This document shows, piece after piece, positions 16,552 to 28,388 of a DNA stretch of 64,000 nt. This DNA is from Kroppenstedtia eburnea (GTDB lineage: Bacteria; Bacillota; Bacilli; Thermoactinomycetales; DSM-45169). Under the pieces are notes generated by a model. It ran no database searches and was not told the DNA's origin. It worked only from the letters and a program-made list of their open reading frames with translations. The stretch covers positions 1,798,001 through 1,862,000 of the forward strand of contig NZ_CP048103.1 of assembly GCF_013282215.1 (NCBI RefSeq), given 5' to 3'. Both the position numbers and the translations under genes were made by a program. Positions within the stretch are counted from its first letter, which is position 1; each line of letters starts with the position of its first letter.

Positions 16552-16576
16552 AACAAGCCCCATGAAGGGGCTTGTC
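16552..16576 (-). terminator. Terminator of the haem operon
   Basis: ACAAGCCCC-atga-aggGGCTTGT stem directly after the hemY stop; read leftwards it is followed by a TTTTGTGG tail. Confidence 0.7.
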
Positions 16577-16578
16577 GT

Positions 16579-17982
16579 TTAGCGGTATCCGAGATAGTGG
16601 AGAGTATCCTGGACCGACTGTTTGCCTTGATCGATGCAATCGGGGATCCCGATCCCTCCATAGGAGGCCCCGACGGGAAAAAATCCGGGCAATTGATGGC
16701 GACAGGTTTCCTCCAACCGCTTTAACCAGTCGGTATGACCCACGGTATACTGAGGCATCGCTTCCCGCCAGCGGGTGATATGGGTGAATGTCGGAGTCGC
16801 TTCGATTCCCTGGATCTTTCGCAAATCAGAGCGAACCCGATCCAGAATTCGAGGATCTGTTTCCTCGACGATGGTGTCGTTTCCAAAACGTCCCACATAA
16901 CAACGGATGAGGGCTTTTCCTTCCGGTGTGGTATGGGGCCATTTTTTATGGGTCCAGGTACATGCGGTGATAGTGGTCTCTTCCTTGCGGGGGATGACAA
17001 AGCCTGTCCCATCGAGACCTTCGGGCAGTGCCTCGCGGTCATACCCCAGGATCACCGTAGCCACTGAAGTGGGGGAGACAGGGTTCGGATGCTCCGGAAG
17101 TTCCCCCGCCGTCGGGAGAAGATGTTTCATCACCGGAAAGGGCACAGCCATGATCACAGCATCGGCCTGGATCACCCGCCCGGAGCGGAGGACGAGCAGA
17201 TATCGGTTGGCTTCTTTGATGATCCGCTGGACCGGGTTTCCTGTAATCACCGTTTCTTCGGGGAGCTTGGCTTGGATCGCTTCCACCAGGCTTTCCAATC
17301 CCCGTTTCAAGGTGAGAAATTGCCCCCGGGGCTGGCCACCTGTTTTGCGCGGGGGCCGGTTCTTCATTGTGGCCAGGATCAGACTGCGGTGCTCCTGTTC
17401 CATTTGAGCGAAGTGGGGGAAGGTGGCCTCCAAGCTGAGTCGGTCGAGATCGCCGGCATAGATCCCGGACAAGAGGGGTTCGATCAGATGATCCACGATT
17501 TCGTCTCCCAGGCGTCGACGAAAGAAGGATCCGACGGACACGTCCTTTTCTTCCTTTTTCTTTGGCAGGATCAAGTCCTGGGCGGCGCGAAGTTTCCCTG
17601 AGGCAGAGAAGAGCCCGGTTTTCAAAAAAGGAGTGAGCCGGGTGGGGATTCCCATGACAGCCCCCTCCGGCATCGGTAACAGGCGACCTTGATGGAGAAT
17701 AAAAGACTGGCCGGTTCGGTTACGGACCAGCTCCTCTTTCAGACCGAGGTCGAGAGCCAGCTGTTTGGCGGAGGTTTTTCGCTCCAGAAAGGAATCCGGT
17801 CCCGTCTCCATGACAAATCCGTCGATCCGCTCTGTTTTCACTTTTCCACCCAAACGTTCTTCCCCTTCGATTAACGCCAGATCGAGGGGGAGGGAGTGCA
17901 TCTCGGCTTCTCTCTGGAGATAGAAGGCGGCGGACAATCCGGTGATGCCGCCGCCAACCACAGCGATTCGCGATCGTTTCAT
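16579..17982 (-). CDS. hemY: Coproporphyrinogen III oxidase (HemY / CgoX)
   Basis: A flavoprotein of the protoporphyrinogen oxidase family. In Firmicutes this enzyme oxidises coproporphyrinogen III to coproporphyrin III. The N-terminal dinucleotide fold is [15 protein letters not shown], followed by [15 protein letters not shown]; the C-terminal FAD motif is [14 protein letters not shown]. The length is 467 residues. ATG 17982 overlaps the hemH stop as ATGA, so translation is coupled. It is the last gene of the hemE-hemH-hemY operon. Confidence 0.95.
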   Translation of the reverse strand: MKRSRIAVVGGGITGLSAAFYLQREAEMHSLPLDLALIEGEERLGGKVKTERIDGFVMETGPDSFLERKTSAKQLALDLGLKEELVRNRTGQSFILHQGRLLPMPEGAVMGIPTRLTPFLKTGLFSASGKLRAAQDLILPKKKEEKDVSVGSFFRRRLGDEIVDHLIEPLLSGIYAGDLDRLSLEATFPHFAQMEQEHRSLILATMKNRPPRKTGGQPRGQFLTLKRGLESLVEAIQAKLPEETVITGNPVQRIIKEANRYLLVLRSGRVIQADAVIMAVPFPVMKHLLPTAGELPEHPNPVSPTSVATVILGYDREALPEGLDGTGFVIPRKEETTITACTWTHKKWPHTTPEGKALIRCYVGRFGNDTIVEETDPRILDRVRSDLRKIQGIEATPTFTHITRWREAMPQYTVGHTDWLKRLEETCRHQLPGFFPVGASYGGIGIPDCIDQGKQSVQDTLHYLGYR

Positions 17983-18929
17983 AGGCGTCCCCGCTTGATC
18001 TCCGTCCACTTCCGGGTGACGATATCGGCCAGGCACTGGATAAACTCCGGCTTGGCGTCGGGCATCGGCGGCCGGTGGTAATCCGCTCCGATCTCGTCGC
18101 ACACGACTTTGCACTCATAGTCATTGTCATAAAGGACTTCCAGATGTTCTGCCACAAACCCGAGGGGACAGTAGATAAAGGAGGTGTACCCTTTTTCCCG
18201 GTGAAGATCCCGGGTGAGATCCTGAACATCAGGTCCCAGCCAAGGTTCCGGAGTGTTCCCCTCACTTTGCCATCCGATGGCATAGTTGGAAATCCCGGCT
18301 CCTTCAGCGACCAGCCGAGCCGTCTCCTCCAGCTGCTGAGGGTAGGGATCGCCGGCCTTCAATATTTTTTCGGGCAGGGAATGAGCGGAAAAAATCACCA
18401 CGGTTTGGTCATGTTTTTCCTCCGGGATGCGGGCATAGGTGTTCCGGACCTGTTTCACCCAGTAGTCGATAAACAAAGGGTGATCATACCAGCTGTCCAC
18501 AGTGTGAATCCGGGGGCCTCCCAGCTGCTCCGCCCGGTGCTGTGCCCGGCTGTTGTAGGACTTTACGCTGAAGGTGGAGTAATGGGGGGCCAGCACCAGG
18601 CTGATGGCCTCTTGGATACCGTCTTCTTTCATTTTTTGCACCGCATCTTCGATAAAGGGATCGATGTGTTTCAGCCCCAGGTAGCTGCGGAATTCCACAT
18701 CGTCATGGAGTTCGTTCAGTCGCTTCTCCACAGCTTCCACCTGCTGATCGGTGATTTTGGCCAAAGGGGAAATCCCGCCGATCGCTTCATACCGGTCTTT
18801 CAAATCCTCGAGGAGATCAGCGGAAGGTTTTCTGCCGTGGCGTATGTGCGTGTAATAGGGTTCGATCTCATCTGTGCTGCGGGGAGTGCCATAGGCCATC
18901 ATCAGGAGTCCGATTGTCGGTTTCGACAT
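17979..18929 (-). CDS. hemH: Coproporphyrin ferrochelatase (HemH / CpfC)
   Basis: Inserts Fe(II) into coproporphyrin III in the Gram-positive haem pathway. The 316-residue length is usual. The catalytic His is in [11 protein letters not shown] and the catalytic Glu in [16 protein letters not shown]. The start MSKPTIG at 18929 follows GAGGTG; a longer version would run into hemE. It sits between hemE and hemY, and both neighbours are only a few bases away. Confidence 0.96.
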   Translation of the reverse strand: MSKPTIGLLMMAYGTPRSTDEIEPYYTHIRHGRKPSADLLEDLKDRYEAIGGISPLAKITDQQVEAVEKRLNELHDDVEFRSYLGLKHIDPFIEDAVQKMKEDGIQEAISLVLAPHYSTFSVKSYNSRAQHRAEQLGGPRIHTVDSWYDHPLFIDYWVKQVRNTYARIPEEKHDQTVVIFSAHSLPEKILKAGDPYPQQLEETARLVAEGAGISNYAIGWQSEGNTPEPWLGPDVQDLTRDLHREKGYTSFIYCPLGFVAEHLEVLYDNDYECKVVCDEIGADYHRPPMPDAKPEFIQCLADIVTRKWTEIKRGRL

Positions 18930-18939
18930 GGACAACACC

Positions 18940-19980
18940 TCATTTCTGTGTGTATTCATGGATGAACTGGGTCAGTCGTTGCAGGGTTTCCACCTGGATT
19001 TCAGGGTAGGTTCCATGACCGAGGTTGAATATGTGTCCCGGGGTTTCCATTCCCTGATCCAGAATCTCCCGGGCCTCTTTTTCGATCAGCTCCCAAGGGG
19101 CCAACAACAGGGATGGATCCAGATTTCCCTGGAGGCTTTTCTCTATTCCCAGCTGTCGTGCTTCCCGGATGGATGTTCGCCAGTCCAGACCGATCACATC
19201 CACCGGAAGACGATTCCATTCCCGCAGGAGATGACCGGCTCCGATGCCAAAATAGATGAGGGGAACATCGGTGGATTCTTTCAACCGGGAAAAAATCCGG
19301 TGCATCACCGGAGCCACATAGGTCTGGTAATCGGCGGCGTTCAAGGCGCCAACCCAGGAATCAAAGACTTGTACTGCATGGGCGCCGGCGGAGATTTGAG
19401 CTGTCAGGTAGGTCACAGTGAGATCCGCCAGTTTCTCCATCAGGGCTTCCCAGGCTTCAGGCTGGGAGTACATAAATCCCTTTGTCTGATGATAATTTTT
19501 TGACGGACCCCCTTCGATCAGATAGCTGGCCAGAGTGAAGGGAGCCCCGGCAAATCCAATCAGAGGGACATCCAATTGTTCCGAGGTTAACATATGGATG
19601 GATTCCAGCACGAAGGGAACATCCCGTTGGGGACTCAGGCTCCCGATCCGATTCACATCGGCGGGAGTTCTCACCGGGTTGGAGATGACCGGTCCCACTC
19701 CGGACTTGATCTGCACATCCACTCCGACGGGCTTTAAGGGAGTCATGATATCCGCAAACAGGATGGCGGCATCCACTCCCAGTTGCTCCACAGGCAGGCG
19801 GGTCACTTCCGCACATACTTCCGGTTTTTCGTTCATCTCAAAGAAAGTGTGGCGTTGTCGGATTTCCCGGTACTCCGGTTGGTATCTGCCGGCTTGCCGC
19901 ATGTACCAGACCGGGGTGTATGGAACGGATTCTCCGCGGCATGCCTTGAGGAACGTATCGTTAAAGGATTTTTTTGTCAT
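18940..19980 (-). CDS. hemE: Uroporphyrinogen III decarboxylase
   Basis: Converts uroporphyrinogen III to coproporphyrinogen III in the cytoplasm. The family signature [16 protein letters not shown] lies near residue 22, and the second conserved segment [17 protein letters not shown] follows. The length is 346 residues. AGGAAAGGTGTG precedes the ATG. It is the first gene of the operon; no haem-responsive element was recognised upstream. Confidence 0.96.
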   Translation of the reverse strand: MTKKSFNDTFLKACRGESVPYTPVWYMRQAGRYQPEYREIRQRHTFFEMNEKPEVCAEVTRLPVEQLGVDAAILFADIMTPLKPVGVDVQIKSGVGPVISNPVRTPADVNRIGSLSPQRDVPFVLESIHMLTSEQLDVPLIGFAGAPFTLASYLIEGGPSKNYHQTKGFMYSQPEAWEALMEKLADLTVTYLTAQISAGAHAVQVFDSWVGALNAADYQTYVAPVMHRIFSRLKESTDVPLIYFGIGAGHLLREWNRLPVDVIGLDWRTSIREARQLGIEKSLQGNLDPSLLLAPWELIEKEAREILDQGMETPGHIFNLGHGTYPEIQVETLQRLTQFIHEYTQK

Positions 19981-20118
19981 AAGGACACACCTTTCCTGTT
20001 AAGAACTATTATAAACTACCTTCATTAATACCATAACGTTTCCCTTCATTACTATACAGGTCCAAAGGCAAAGTGTCATGAAATCTCCCCGGTTTCGCCG
20101 GAAGGAGAGGGAAGAAAC

Positions 20119-20143
20119 AGAAAAACCGGCGCCGTCTCGCCGG
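20119..20143 (-). terminator. Terminator of the acylphosphatase gene
   Basis: On the minus strand ACCGGCG / CGCCGGT is followed by TTTTTCTG. Confidence 0.75.
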
Positions 20144-20144
20144 T

Positions 20145-20417
20145 CTAATCATACCGTATTTCAAAGGTATGGAAGGAAGTGGGCTTCCTCTGTTCGATTT
20201 GGATCCGGTCCACCTTTGAGGCAGGACTTCCTTTTCGGACTGCCTTCAGAAACTGTTCCAACATTTTTGCATTCCCCTGGGCATCGATCTCCACAGTTGC
20301 ATCGGAACGGTTTTTCACCCAACCCAGGATGCCCAGTTTACGTGCCGCTTTCTGGGTGTAAAAACGGAATCCGACCCCCTGTACGCGTCCGTGAACAATG
20401 AGATGAATCCGTTTCAT
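20145..20417 (-). CDS. acyP: Acylphosphatase
   Basis: A 90-residue enzyme that hydrolyses acyl phosphates. The substrate-binding Arg is in HGRVQGVGFRFYTQ and the catalytic Asn in GWVKNRSDATVEI, both in the usual places. AAAGGATGATCGCA lies before ATG 20417. It is 34 bases after the stop of the recombinase gene on the same strand and may share its transcript, although the functions are unrelated. Confidence 0.93.
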   Translation of the reverse strand: MKRIHLIVHGRVQGVGFRFYTQKAARKLGILGWVKNRSDATVEIDAQGNAKMLEQFLKAVRKGSPASKVDRIQIEQRKPTSFHTFEIRYD

Positions 20418-20451
20418 TGCGATCATCCTTTCCGGAATATCCGCCGGCAGT

Positions 20452-21537
20452 CTATACCCATTCGCCCAACCGGTCGAGGGCATCATCCTTTTCCGAGTCG
20501 ATCACATGGGTGTAGATCTGGGTGGTCTGGATACTGGAGTGGCCCAGGATCTCCTGCACCACCCTCAGATTCTCCCCGTTGGAAAGGAGCAGGGTGGCCA
20601 AGGTGTGGCGCAATTTGTGAGGGGAGATGTTGGCGGCTTTGGGAGGAAGGTTGGCCTCCCGGACATATTTTTGCAATGCTTCCGAAACTCCTTTGCGGCT
20701 CATGCGGGTGCGATTTTTATTGAGGAAGAGAGCCTGTTGATGCTCAGGAGGAACTCCTTCTTCGGGCCGCAATTCCATATACCGGCGGAGTCCGGTATAC
20801 GCCGCCGGGTTCAGCTTCAGCATCCGTTCCTTGCCGCCCTTGCCCAGTACGATCACCCGGGCGGAGACCCCATCGGATTGGATATTGTTCAGATTGAGAC
20901 CCACCAATTCAGAGACCCGCATCCCGGTGTTGAGCAGGATCAGGATCATGGCCCGGTCCCGGGCTTCATACCAGGCGAAGCGACGCCTCTTCTGCTTTTG
21001 GTGGTAGGATCCGATGGCCTCGATCAGCCGCAGAGCTTCGTCACGGGTGAGGAAGACGGGGACTCTCTTCCGGTTGCGGGCTTTCAAAGTGGCATCCTCA
21101 TACTCCTGCATCGGATCCTTATCCAGCACATCGTTTTTCACCAGGTAACGAAACAGGGACCGTAAGGAAGAGCGCTTTCTTTCTTTTCCCGCCCGGGTAT
21201 TTTCCCGGAAGTGTTTTCTCGGCACCAGACTCTCCGTGACTTCCCCGGTGGAGGGATCCCGTTTTTTGACGCTCACCCATACGATGCGTTCATAGCCGTT
21301 TTCGATATGGCGAAAAAAGCGGCGCAACATCCGTGGGGTGACCGATTCCAGATCCACCTCTTTTTCCTTCAGAAAGTCAAAGAAGAGGGCGAAGTCATAG
21401 GCATAGTTGGCAATGGTCTGTCGGGAGCGCTCGGCACTGATCATCTCCAGGAAAAATTCCTGTACATCATCGGGAAACTGGATGATGATCCGGTTGATAT
21501 TCTCCGGCAGGCGCCGGGAGAAGGGATGGGAGGACAG
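20452..21537 (-). CDS. Tyrosine site-specific recombinase (XerC/XerS-like)
   Basis: A phage-integrase-family recombinase of about 361 residues. Catalytic residues are visible: Arg in NTGMRVSELVGL, HxLR in SPHKLRHTLATLL, His in LGHSSIQTTQIYTHV and the Tyr nucleophile in the same segment. The N-terminal SAM-like DNA-binding domain fills about residues 20-130. The first in-frame ATG (21444) would cut into that domain. The frame stays open to a CTG at 21537, behind GGGGTGA, so the true start is probably there or nearby. A perfect lox/dif-like palindrome lies 86 bases upstream. It could resolve chromosome dimers or drive a local element. Confidence 0.88.
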   Translation of the reverse strand: MSSHPFSRRLPENINRIIIQFPDDVQEFFLEMISAERSRQTIANYAYDFALFFDFLKEKEVDLESVTPRMLRRFFRHIENGYERIVWVSVKKRDPSTGEVTESLVPRKHFRENTRAGKERKRSSLRSLFRYLVKNDVLDKDPMQEYEDATLKARNRKRVPVFLTRDEALRLIEAIGSYHQKQKRRRFAWYEARDRAMILILLNTGMRVSELVGLNLNNIQSDGVSARVIVLGKGGKERMLKLNPAAYTGLRRYMELRPEEGVPPEHQQALFLNKNRTRMSRKGVSEALQKYVREANLPPKAANISPHKLRHTLATLLLSNGENLRVVQEILGHSSIQTTQIYTHVIDSEKDDALDRLGEWV

Positions 21538-21622
21538 CTGACTTCACCCCTTTATTCGTTACGTCAGTTAAAGGTATATCATATGGTTGCCTGATATGAC
21601 AACCGGGCGGATGCGCGAGTGG

Positions 21623-21669
21623 CCACCCCTAACTTCCGATAGGGTACCATTATCGGAAGTTAGGGGTGG
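21623..21669. repeat. Lox/dif-like perfect inverted repeat upstream of a tyrosine recombinase gene
   Basis: Two exact 19-bp arms (CCACCCCTAACTTCCGATA and its complement) flank a nine-base spacer GGGTACCAT. The inner 13 bases resemble a loxP arm (ATAACTTCGTATA) and the ACTTCC of Bacillus dif. No T-run follows. It could be the recombination site or an operator for the recombinase at 20452-21537. Confidence 0.8.
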
Positions 21670-21976
21670 TGTATCGATTTGGATTGTTTTATAGGGATAG
21701 GGGGGAGAAAATACCGATTCCGGAGCTGCCCCTCCAGTAAACGGGGGGGATTTGGAGACCGCATGAGAACTCAAGTCATTTCCCGTTTATATTGACTTTA
21801 GGAACTGGCAGGTCATCGGAGGAGCATATTTTATTTTTTCCTGCTTGGATAGATCAAGGTCCCGAAATTAAGGCATGTGAGTTTGGATTTCGAATATTGA
21901 GGGATTTCACTCTCTTCATTTCCTGAATATGTCATACTGTTTCTCTGAAGTGGAAATTTACAGGCTATCAATTTCG

Positions 21977-22012
21977 CGTTTTAAGGGGTGTTTATTTTGT
22001 CTCAAGGGTAAT
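21977..22012 (+). repeat. Direct repeat, left copy
   Basis: The sequence runs from CGTTTTAAGGGGTG to TCTCAAGGGTAAT. It matches 28986-29022 in the same orientation with a few changes. The pair brackets rph, the two-component system, small genes and a GNAT gene. Confidence 0.6.
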
Positions 22013-22014
22013 TA

Positions 22015-22102
22015 CAAGCCCTCAGATTGAAGGTCTGAGGGCTTGCCTGATTTACTGATCAATTTTAGAGGAGAATACGCCGCTCCGGTAACCACTGGAG
22101 CG
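22015..22102 (-). terminator. Hairpins downstream of rph
   Basis: CAAGCCCTCAGA / TCTGAGGGCTTG (22015-22045) is a perfect 12-bp stem. CCGCTCC / GGAGCGG (22080-22102) lies closer to the stop codon. Neither has a long T-run; the first is the better terminator candidate. Confidence 0.5.
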
Positions 22103-22113
22103 GTTCCGCCGAT

Positions 22114-25112
<2,999 letters not shown>

Positions 25113-25200
25113 AAAAGTGACTTGAATTCCCGGGTGAATCTCAAGTCACTTTTCCATTTCTTGATCCAGTGGCGGCAAAATCGGCTGATGCTCCCTCTAT
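25113..25200 (-). repeat. Tail-plus-hairpin repeat, copy B (end of the histidine kinase gene)
   Basis: Hairpin AAAAGTGACTTGA / TCAAGTCACTTTT (25113-25153) is followed by CCATTT and the block AAAATCGGCTGATGCTCCCT. The same block occurs near 53765-53853 and 60925-61040. On the minus strand it encodes the last residues of the kinase (EGASADF...NGKVT), and its stop codon lies in the hairpin. Confidence 0.7.
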
Positions 25201-26526
25201 CCCTTGAAAAGGTAACTCCACGATGAAAGTGGTACCCTGATCCGGGGCGCTTTCCACCTCGATGGTTCCGTGATGGGCCAGGACGAACTCTCTGGCAATC
25301 GCAAGTCCCAAGCCCATCCCGCCCCTGTTGCGCGCGCGGGATTCATCGGTTCGGTAAAACCGATTGAAGAGGTGGGGGAGATGCTCAGGTGGAATCCCGA
25401 CTCCCGTATCGGAAACCTGGATTTGCAAACCTTCCTTTTTCTTTGTGATATCAACCTTTACGGATCCACCCGGGGGTGTGTAGCGGAGAGCATTGGTAAG
25501 CAGGTTGAGAAAAACCTGTGTGATCCGGTGGGGGTCCACTGAAATCGGAGGGATTCCGGCGTCACAATGAAGTCTGATTTCCACTCCCTTACGATCTGCA
25601 TCGGGCTGGATCCGATCGATGATTCGTCTGAGCAATACAGGAAGATCCGTCGGTTTTTGATCCAATGGCAATTTTTTTGCCTCAGCAAGGGATAACTGAT
25701 GCAGGTCATCGACGAGACGATTCAGCCGAATCAATTCATCCTGCAAGGGCAACAAATTCTCCGGCCGGACGGGTTGGCCCCTTTGCTGGATCCATTCCAG
25801 TTTGCCCTGAAGGACCGTCAAGGGTGTCCTCAGTTCATGGGCCACATCCGCGACCAAATTTTTCCGGGCTTCCTCAGCCTGTTGCAACTGTTTGGACATC
25901 TGATTGAATGCTTTTGCGGTTTTTCCATATTCATCCCGACTCACTACGGGAGCTTGGATCCCCAGCTCGCCTTTGCCCAAGCGATCGATGGCCGGGATCA
26001 TCAATCGGAGCGGTGCCGTCAACCGTTTGGACAACCAGTAGGCAACCGGGAGAGAGATGAGGAGGAAGATGATTGCACCGGCGATCAACAGAACCGTCGT
26101 GGAATCCCTTATACCCATCCGCAATTTGGAGAGATGGGCGACTTCGGGATCGTAATAATACAGAAAAGCGACTGTTTTCCCTTCCTTCGGGATCCGACTC
26201 CGGATGCCAAACAGGGTGATGGTTTGGTCAGGGACGGACCCTGCGTGATAAAGTCGTTCTCCCTCCCGGGATAACAACAGCAAACCGGCATTCCGATCGA
26301 TGTTTCGGCCGATCTGCAGTTGTTGCACCCCCTCCCAGGAGCCTCCATTTTTCTCGTAATGGTCGACAAACAGACCGGATAAATATTCCACTTTCTCCTT
26401 TCTGCTGGCCTCCACCATCACATCGAGGATATCTTTGAGAACGATCTGTGTGACAAAGGCGAAAACCAGACACATGGCCACGATGAAAGCAGCGATGGTG
26501 ATAAACAGTTTGCGGGTGACACTCAT
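25141..26526 (-). CDS. Sensor histidine kinase of a two-component system
   Basis: A 461-residue membrane kinase. Transmembrane helices lie at about residues 8-28 and 145-168 and enclose an extracellular sensor domain. A HAMP segment follows, then the HisKA box with His in VAHELRTPLTV (about residue 235), then the ATPase boxes NLLTNALRYTPPGG (N), DTGVGIPPEH (G1) and MGLGLAIAREF (G2). Kinases of this type normally end at VELP; here an extra tail of about 20 residues comes from a repeated sequence. Its ATG overlaps the regulator's stop as ATGA. The signal is unknown. Confidence 0.92.
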   Translation of the reverse strand: MSVTRKLFITIAAFIVAMCLVFAFVTQIVLKDILDVMVEASRKEKVEYLSGLFVDHYEKNGGSWEGVQQLQIGRNIDRNAGLLLLSREGERLYHAGSVPDQTITLFGIRSRIPKEGKTVAFLYYYDPEVAHLSKLRMGIRDSTTVLLIAGAIIFLLISLPVAYWLSKRLTAPLRLMIPAIDRLGKGELGIQAPVVSRDEYGKTAKAFNQMSKQLQQAEEARKNLVADVAHELRTPLTVLQGKLEWIQQRGQPVRPENLLPLQDELIRLNRLVDDLHQLSLAEAKKLPLDQKPTDLPVLLRRIIDRIQPDADRKGVEIRLHCDAGIPPISVDPHRITQVFLNLLTNALRYTPPGGSVKVDITKKKEGLQIQVSDTGVGIPPEHLPHLFNRFYRTDESRARNRGGMGLGLAIAREFVLAHHGTIEVESAPDQGTTFIVELPFQGIEGASADFAATGSRNGKVT

Positions 26527-27205
26527 GTCTGATCACCAAATCGATAGCCAAATCCATAGACGGTTTGGATATAGACGGGGTCGGAGGGGGCATCTTCGAT
26601 TTTTTGCGGAGTCGGCTGATATGAGCGTCCACGGTCCGCTCATCATTCAGGAGTTCATCTTCCAGAGCAGCCAAAAGTTGCAGGCGACTGTATACGATGC
26701 CGGGTTTTGCGGCGAGGGTCAGCAAAAGTCTAAACTCCGTCGGGGTGAGTGGGATCTCTTTCCCCTGTTTCCATGCCCGGCATTGGGATTCGGATATCAA
26801 CAGCTCACCCCGTTGCATTTGCTGTTCGGTGAATTCCAGTCCTTCCATGCGCCGCAAGACAGAACGGATGCGGGCGGCCAACTCCCGTAAAGAAAAGGGT
26901 TTGGTGATGTAATCGTCGGCGCCCACTTCCAAGCCGATGATCTTATCCGTCTCTTCCGTCCTGGCTGTCACCATAATAATGCCCATCCGGCTCATTTTGC
27001 GGAGTTCCCGACAGACCTCAATTCCGCTCATCTCCGGGAGCATCCAGTCCAGTACCACGAGGGCCGGCTTTTTCTCTCCGGCTTTTTCGAGAGCCTCAGA
27101 TCCGGTTTGGGCAGTGAGAATTTGAAACCCTTCCTGACGCAAGAAGGGCTCCATAAATTGGAGAACCTGCTCTTCATCATCCACCAATAACAAGGTGTGG
27201 CTCAT
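26523..27205 (-). pseudogene. OmpR-family response regulator with a frameshift near its 3' end
   Basis: The receiver domain is intact: acidic pair DDEE, phospho-acceptor Asp in VVLDWMLPEMSG, Thr in VTART and Lys in YITKPFS. The winged helix runs to AHISRLRKK. At a run of six A (T6 at 26600-26605) the frame is then lost; one extra A would give the normal ending KIEDAPSDPVYIQTVYGFGYRF and a TGA that overlaps the kinase ATG. As written, translation runs on for about 100 unrelated residues into the kinase gene. This may be a real mutation, a sequencing error, or slippage on the A-run. The start is ATG 27205. Confidence 0.85.
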
Positions 27206-27382
27206 CCCGTTCACATCCCTTTCAAAGACCTTCTAACCCCATTATAACCCGCCTTTATCCATTCTCCGGAAATTTCATCGATCCCGTAATGCTTCGTCAA
27301 AAGTTCACAACATCAGGCTGGTAGTATGAATCTCAATCGACAAACAAAAATCCCGGGAATTGAAGCGGAGCAGGGGGATTGA

Positions 27383-27565
27383 ATGAGAACCTTCATTGCG
27401 ATGGTGGTGGCGTGGATCGGCGGCTTTATCCTCGGCATCGCCTGATCCAGCTGGATTGGCATCGTGAGGATGGCGTTGTTTCATCAGCCCGTGGGGATCA
27501 AGTTTCTACCGTATATTTGTTCAGCGGTTTGTGCCGTTCTGGTACCGATTTGGGACCGATCATGA
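27383..27565 (+). pseudogene. Small membrane protein gene with an internal TGA (DUF5957-like)
   Basis: MRTFIAMVVAWIGGFILGIA is followed by TGA (27443-27445). The same frame then continues with SSWIGIVRMALFHQPVG and further hydrophobic residues to a stop at 27565. The two parts together look like one 60-residue two-helix membrane protein, of a type I recall as DUF5957. AGGGGG lies before the ATG. The single stop codon suggests recent inactivation; read-through is a less likely option. Confidence 0.6.
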
Positions 27566-27623
27566 AATGAAGCGGGGAGACAAGTGAAGAAACAGGGGGA
27601 AGGACCGGGGGGAGGGACTTAGG

Positions 27624-27812
27624 ATGAAGAAGCTGATCGTGACGGTGATTTGCCTGTATGGAGGACCCGGGGTCGGCTTGACGTTGATGGATGGTGTTCG
27701 GGCCGTAGTTCCTTCTTCTGATTTTCACATTCCTGTGTGCCGGGGGCGTACTCATGGTGAACAATCGATGCAAGGCGGGATCACAGCCACGGGAAAAACG
27801 ATGATAACTTGA
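27624..27812 (+). pseudogene. Small membrane protein gene, probably frameshifted
   Basis: The ATG at 27624 has a G-rich ribosome site and opens MKKLIVTVICLYGGPGVGLTL, a membrane-like start, but continues with non-hydrophobic residues. From about 27700 another frame reads FLLLIFTFLCAGGVLMVNN, a good second helix, to a TGA near 27800. This points to one lost base or gained base between them. It lies next to another damaged small membrane gene. Confidence 0.4.
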
Positions 27813-27829
27813 AATGGGGAAGTGATAGG

Positions 27830-28363
27830 ATGGCGAAAAAAAGGAGATTGTCCTATACGCAAAAAAATTGGGTGTTGTCCGCGCATATATTATTCGTTGT
27901 CGCCAGGTTTGGCGGAATTTTGTGTATGTTTTCCTTGCTGATCGCATCCCTGTCTGCAAATCACAGCAATGAACTGCACGTGACTTTTATGAATATCAAT
28001 CTCCTCGACGATGTCTTTGTCAAATATCCCGCCCTTGGAACGCTCATCACCGGTTTCTTGCTTTCTGTACTGACAAACTGGGGGCTCACCCGATATTACT
28101 GGATCATCGTCAAGGAGGTTTTGACCCTGGGAGCAATCGGTTTCGGGATCTTCTTTATGAACGGTTGGACTGATCAAGTAACGACAGGAATCTCCAGTGG
28201 CGGCTTCGAAACATTACAACTGTCAGATATCAAACATCTCCTCATCGGGAACCTTGCAAATCTGTTTGCACTGGCCACGATGGTGATCCTCTCCTATGTG
28301 AAACCATGGGGAAGGAGAAAAAACGCCAAAAGACCGAAAGAGGTTCAGCGAACGAAACCATAA
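27830..28363 (+). CDS. Four-helix integral membrane protein, unknown
   Basis: A 177-residue protein with about four membrane helices: around residues 19-42, 70-88, 92-113 and 140-160. The tail is basic (GRRKNAKRPKEVQRTK). The topology recalls DUF2269-type proteins but I cannot confirm a family. The start is ATG 27830 with GGGGAAGTGATAGG upstream. A terminator follows directly. Confidence 0.65.
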   Translation: MAKKRRLSYTQKNWVLSAHILFVVARFGGILCMFSLLIASLSANHSNELHVTFMNINLLDDVFVKYPALGTLITGFLLSVLTNWGLTRYYWIIVKEVLTLGAIGFGIFFMNGWTDQVTTGISSGGFETLQLSDIKHLLIGNLANLFALATMVILSYVKPWGRRKNAKRPKEVQRTKP

Positions 28364-28387
28364 AGGCTCCCCTGATGGGGAGCCTTA
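28361..28387. terminator. Bidirectional terminator
   Basis: AAGGCTCCCC-tgat-GGGGAGCCTT between convergent genes. Confidence 0.8.
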
Positions 28388-28388
28388 T

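Larger units (their letters stand above)
21538..22113. other. Non-coding stretch between recombinase and rph
   Basis: It holds the lox-like palindrome (21623-21669), a direct-repeat copy (21977-22012) and two hairpins near the rph end. No convincing gene was seen; the middle part (about 21780-21970) is AT-rich without features. Confidence 0.6.
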
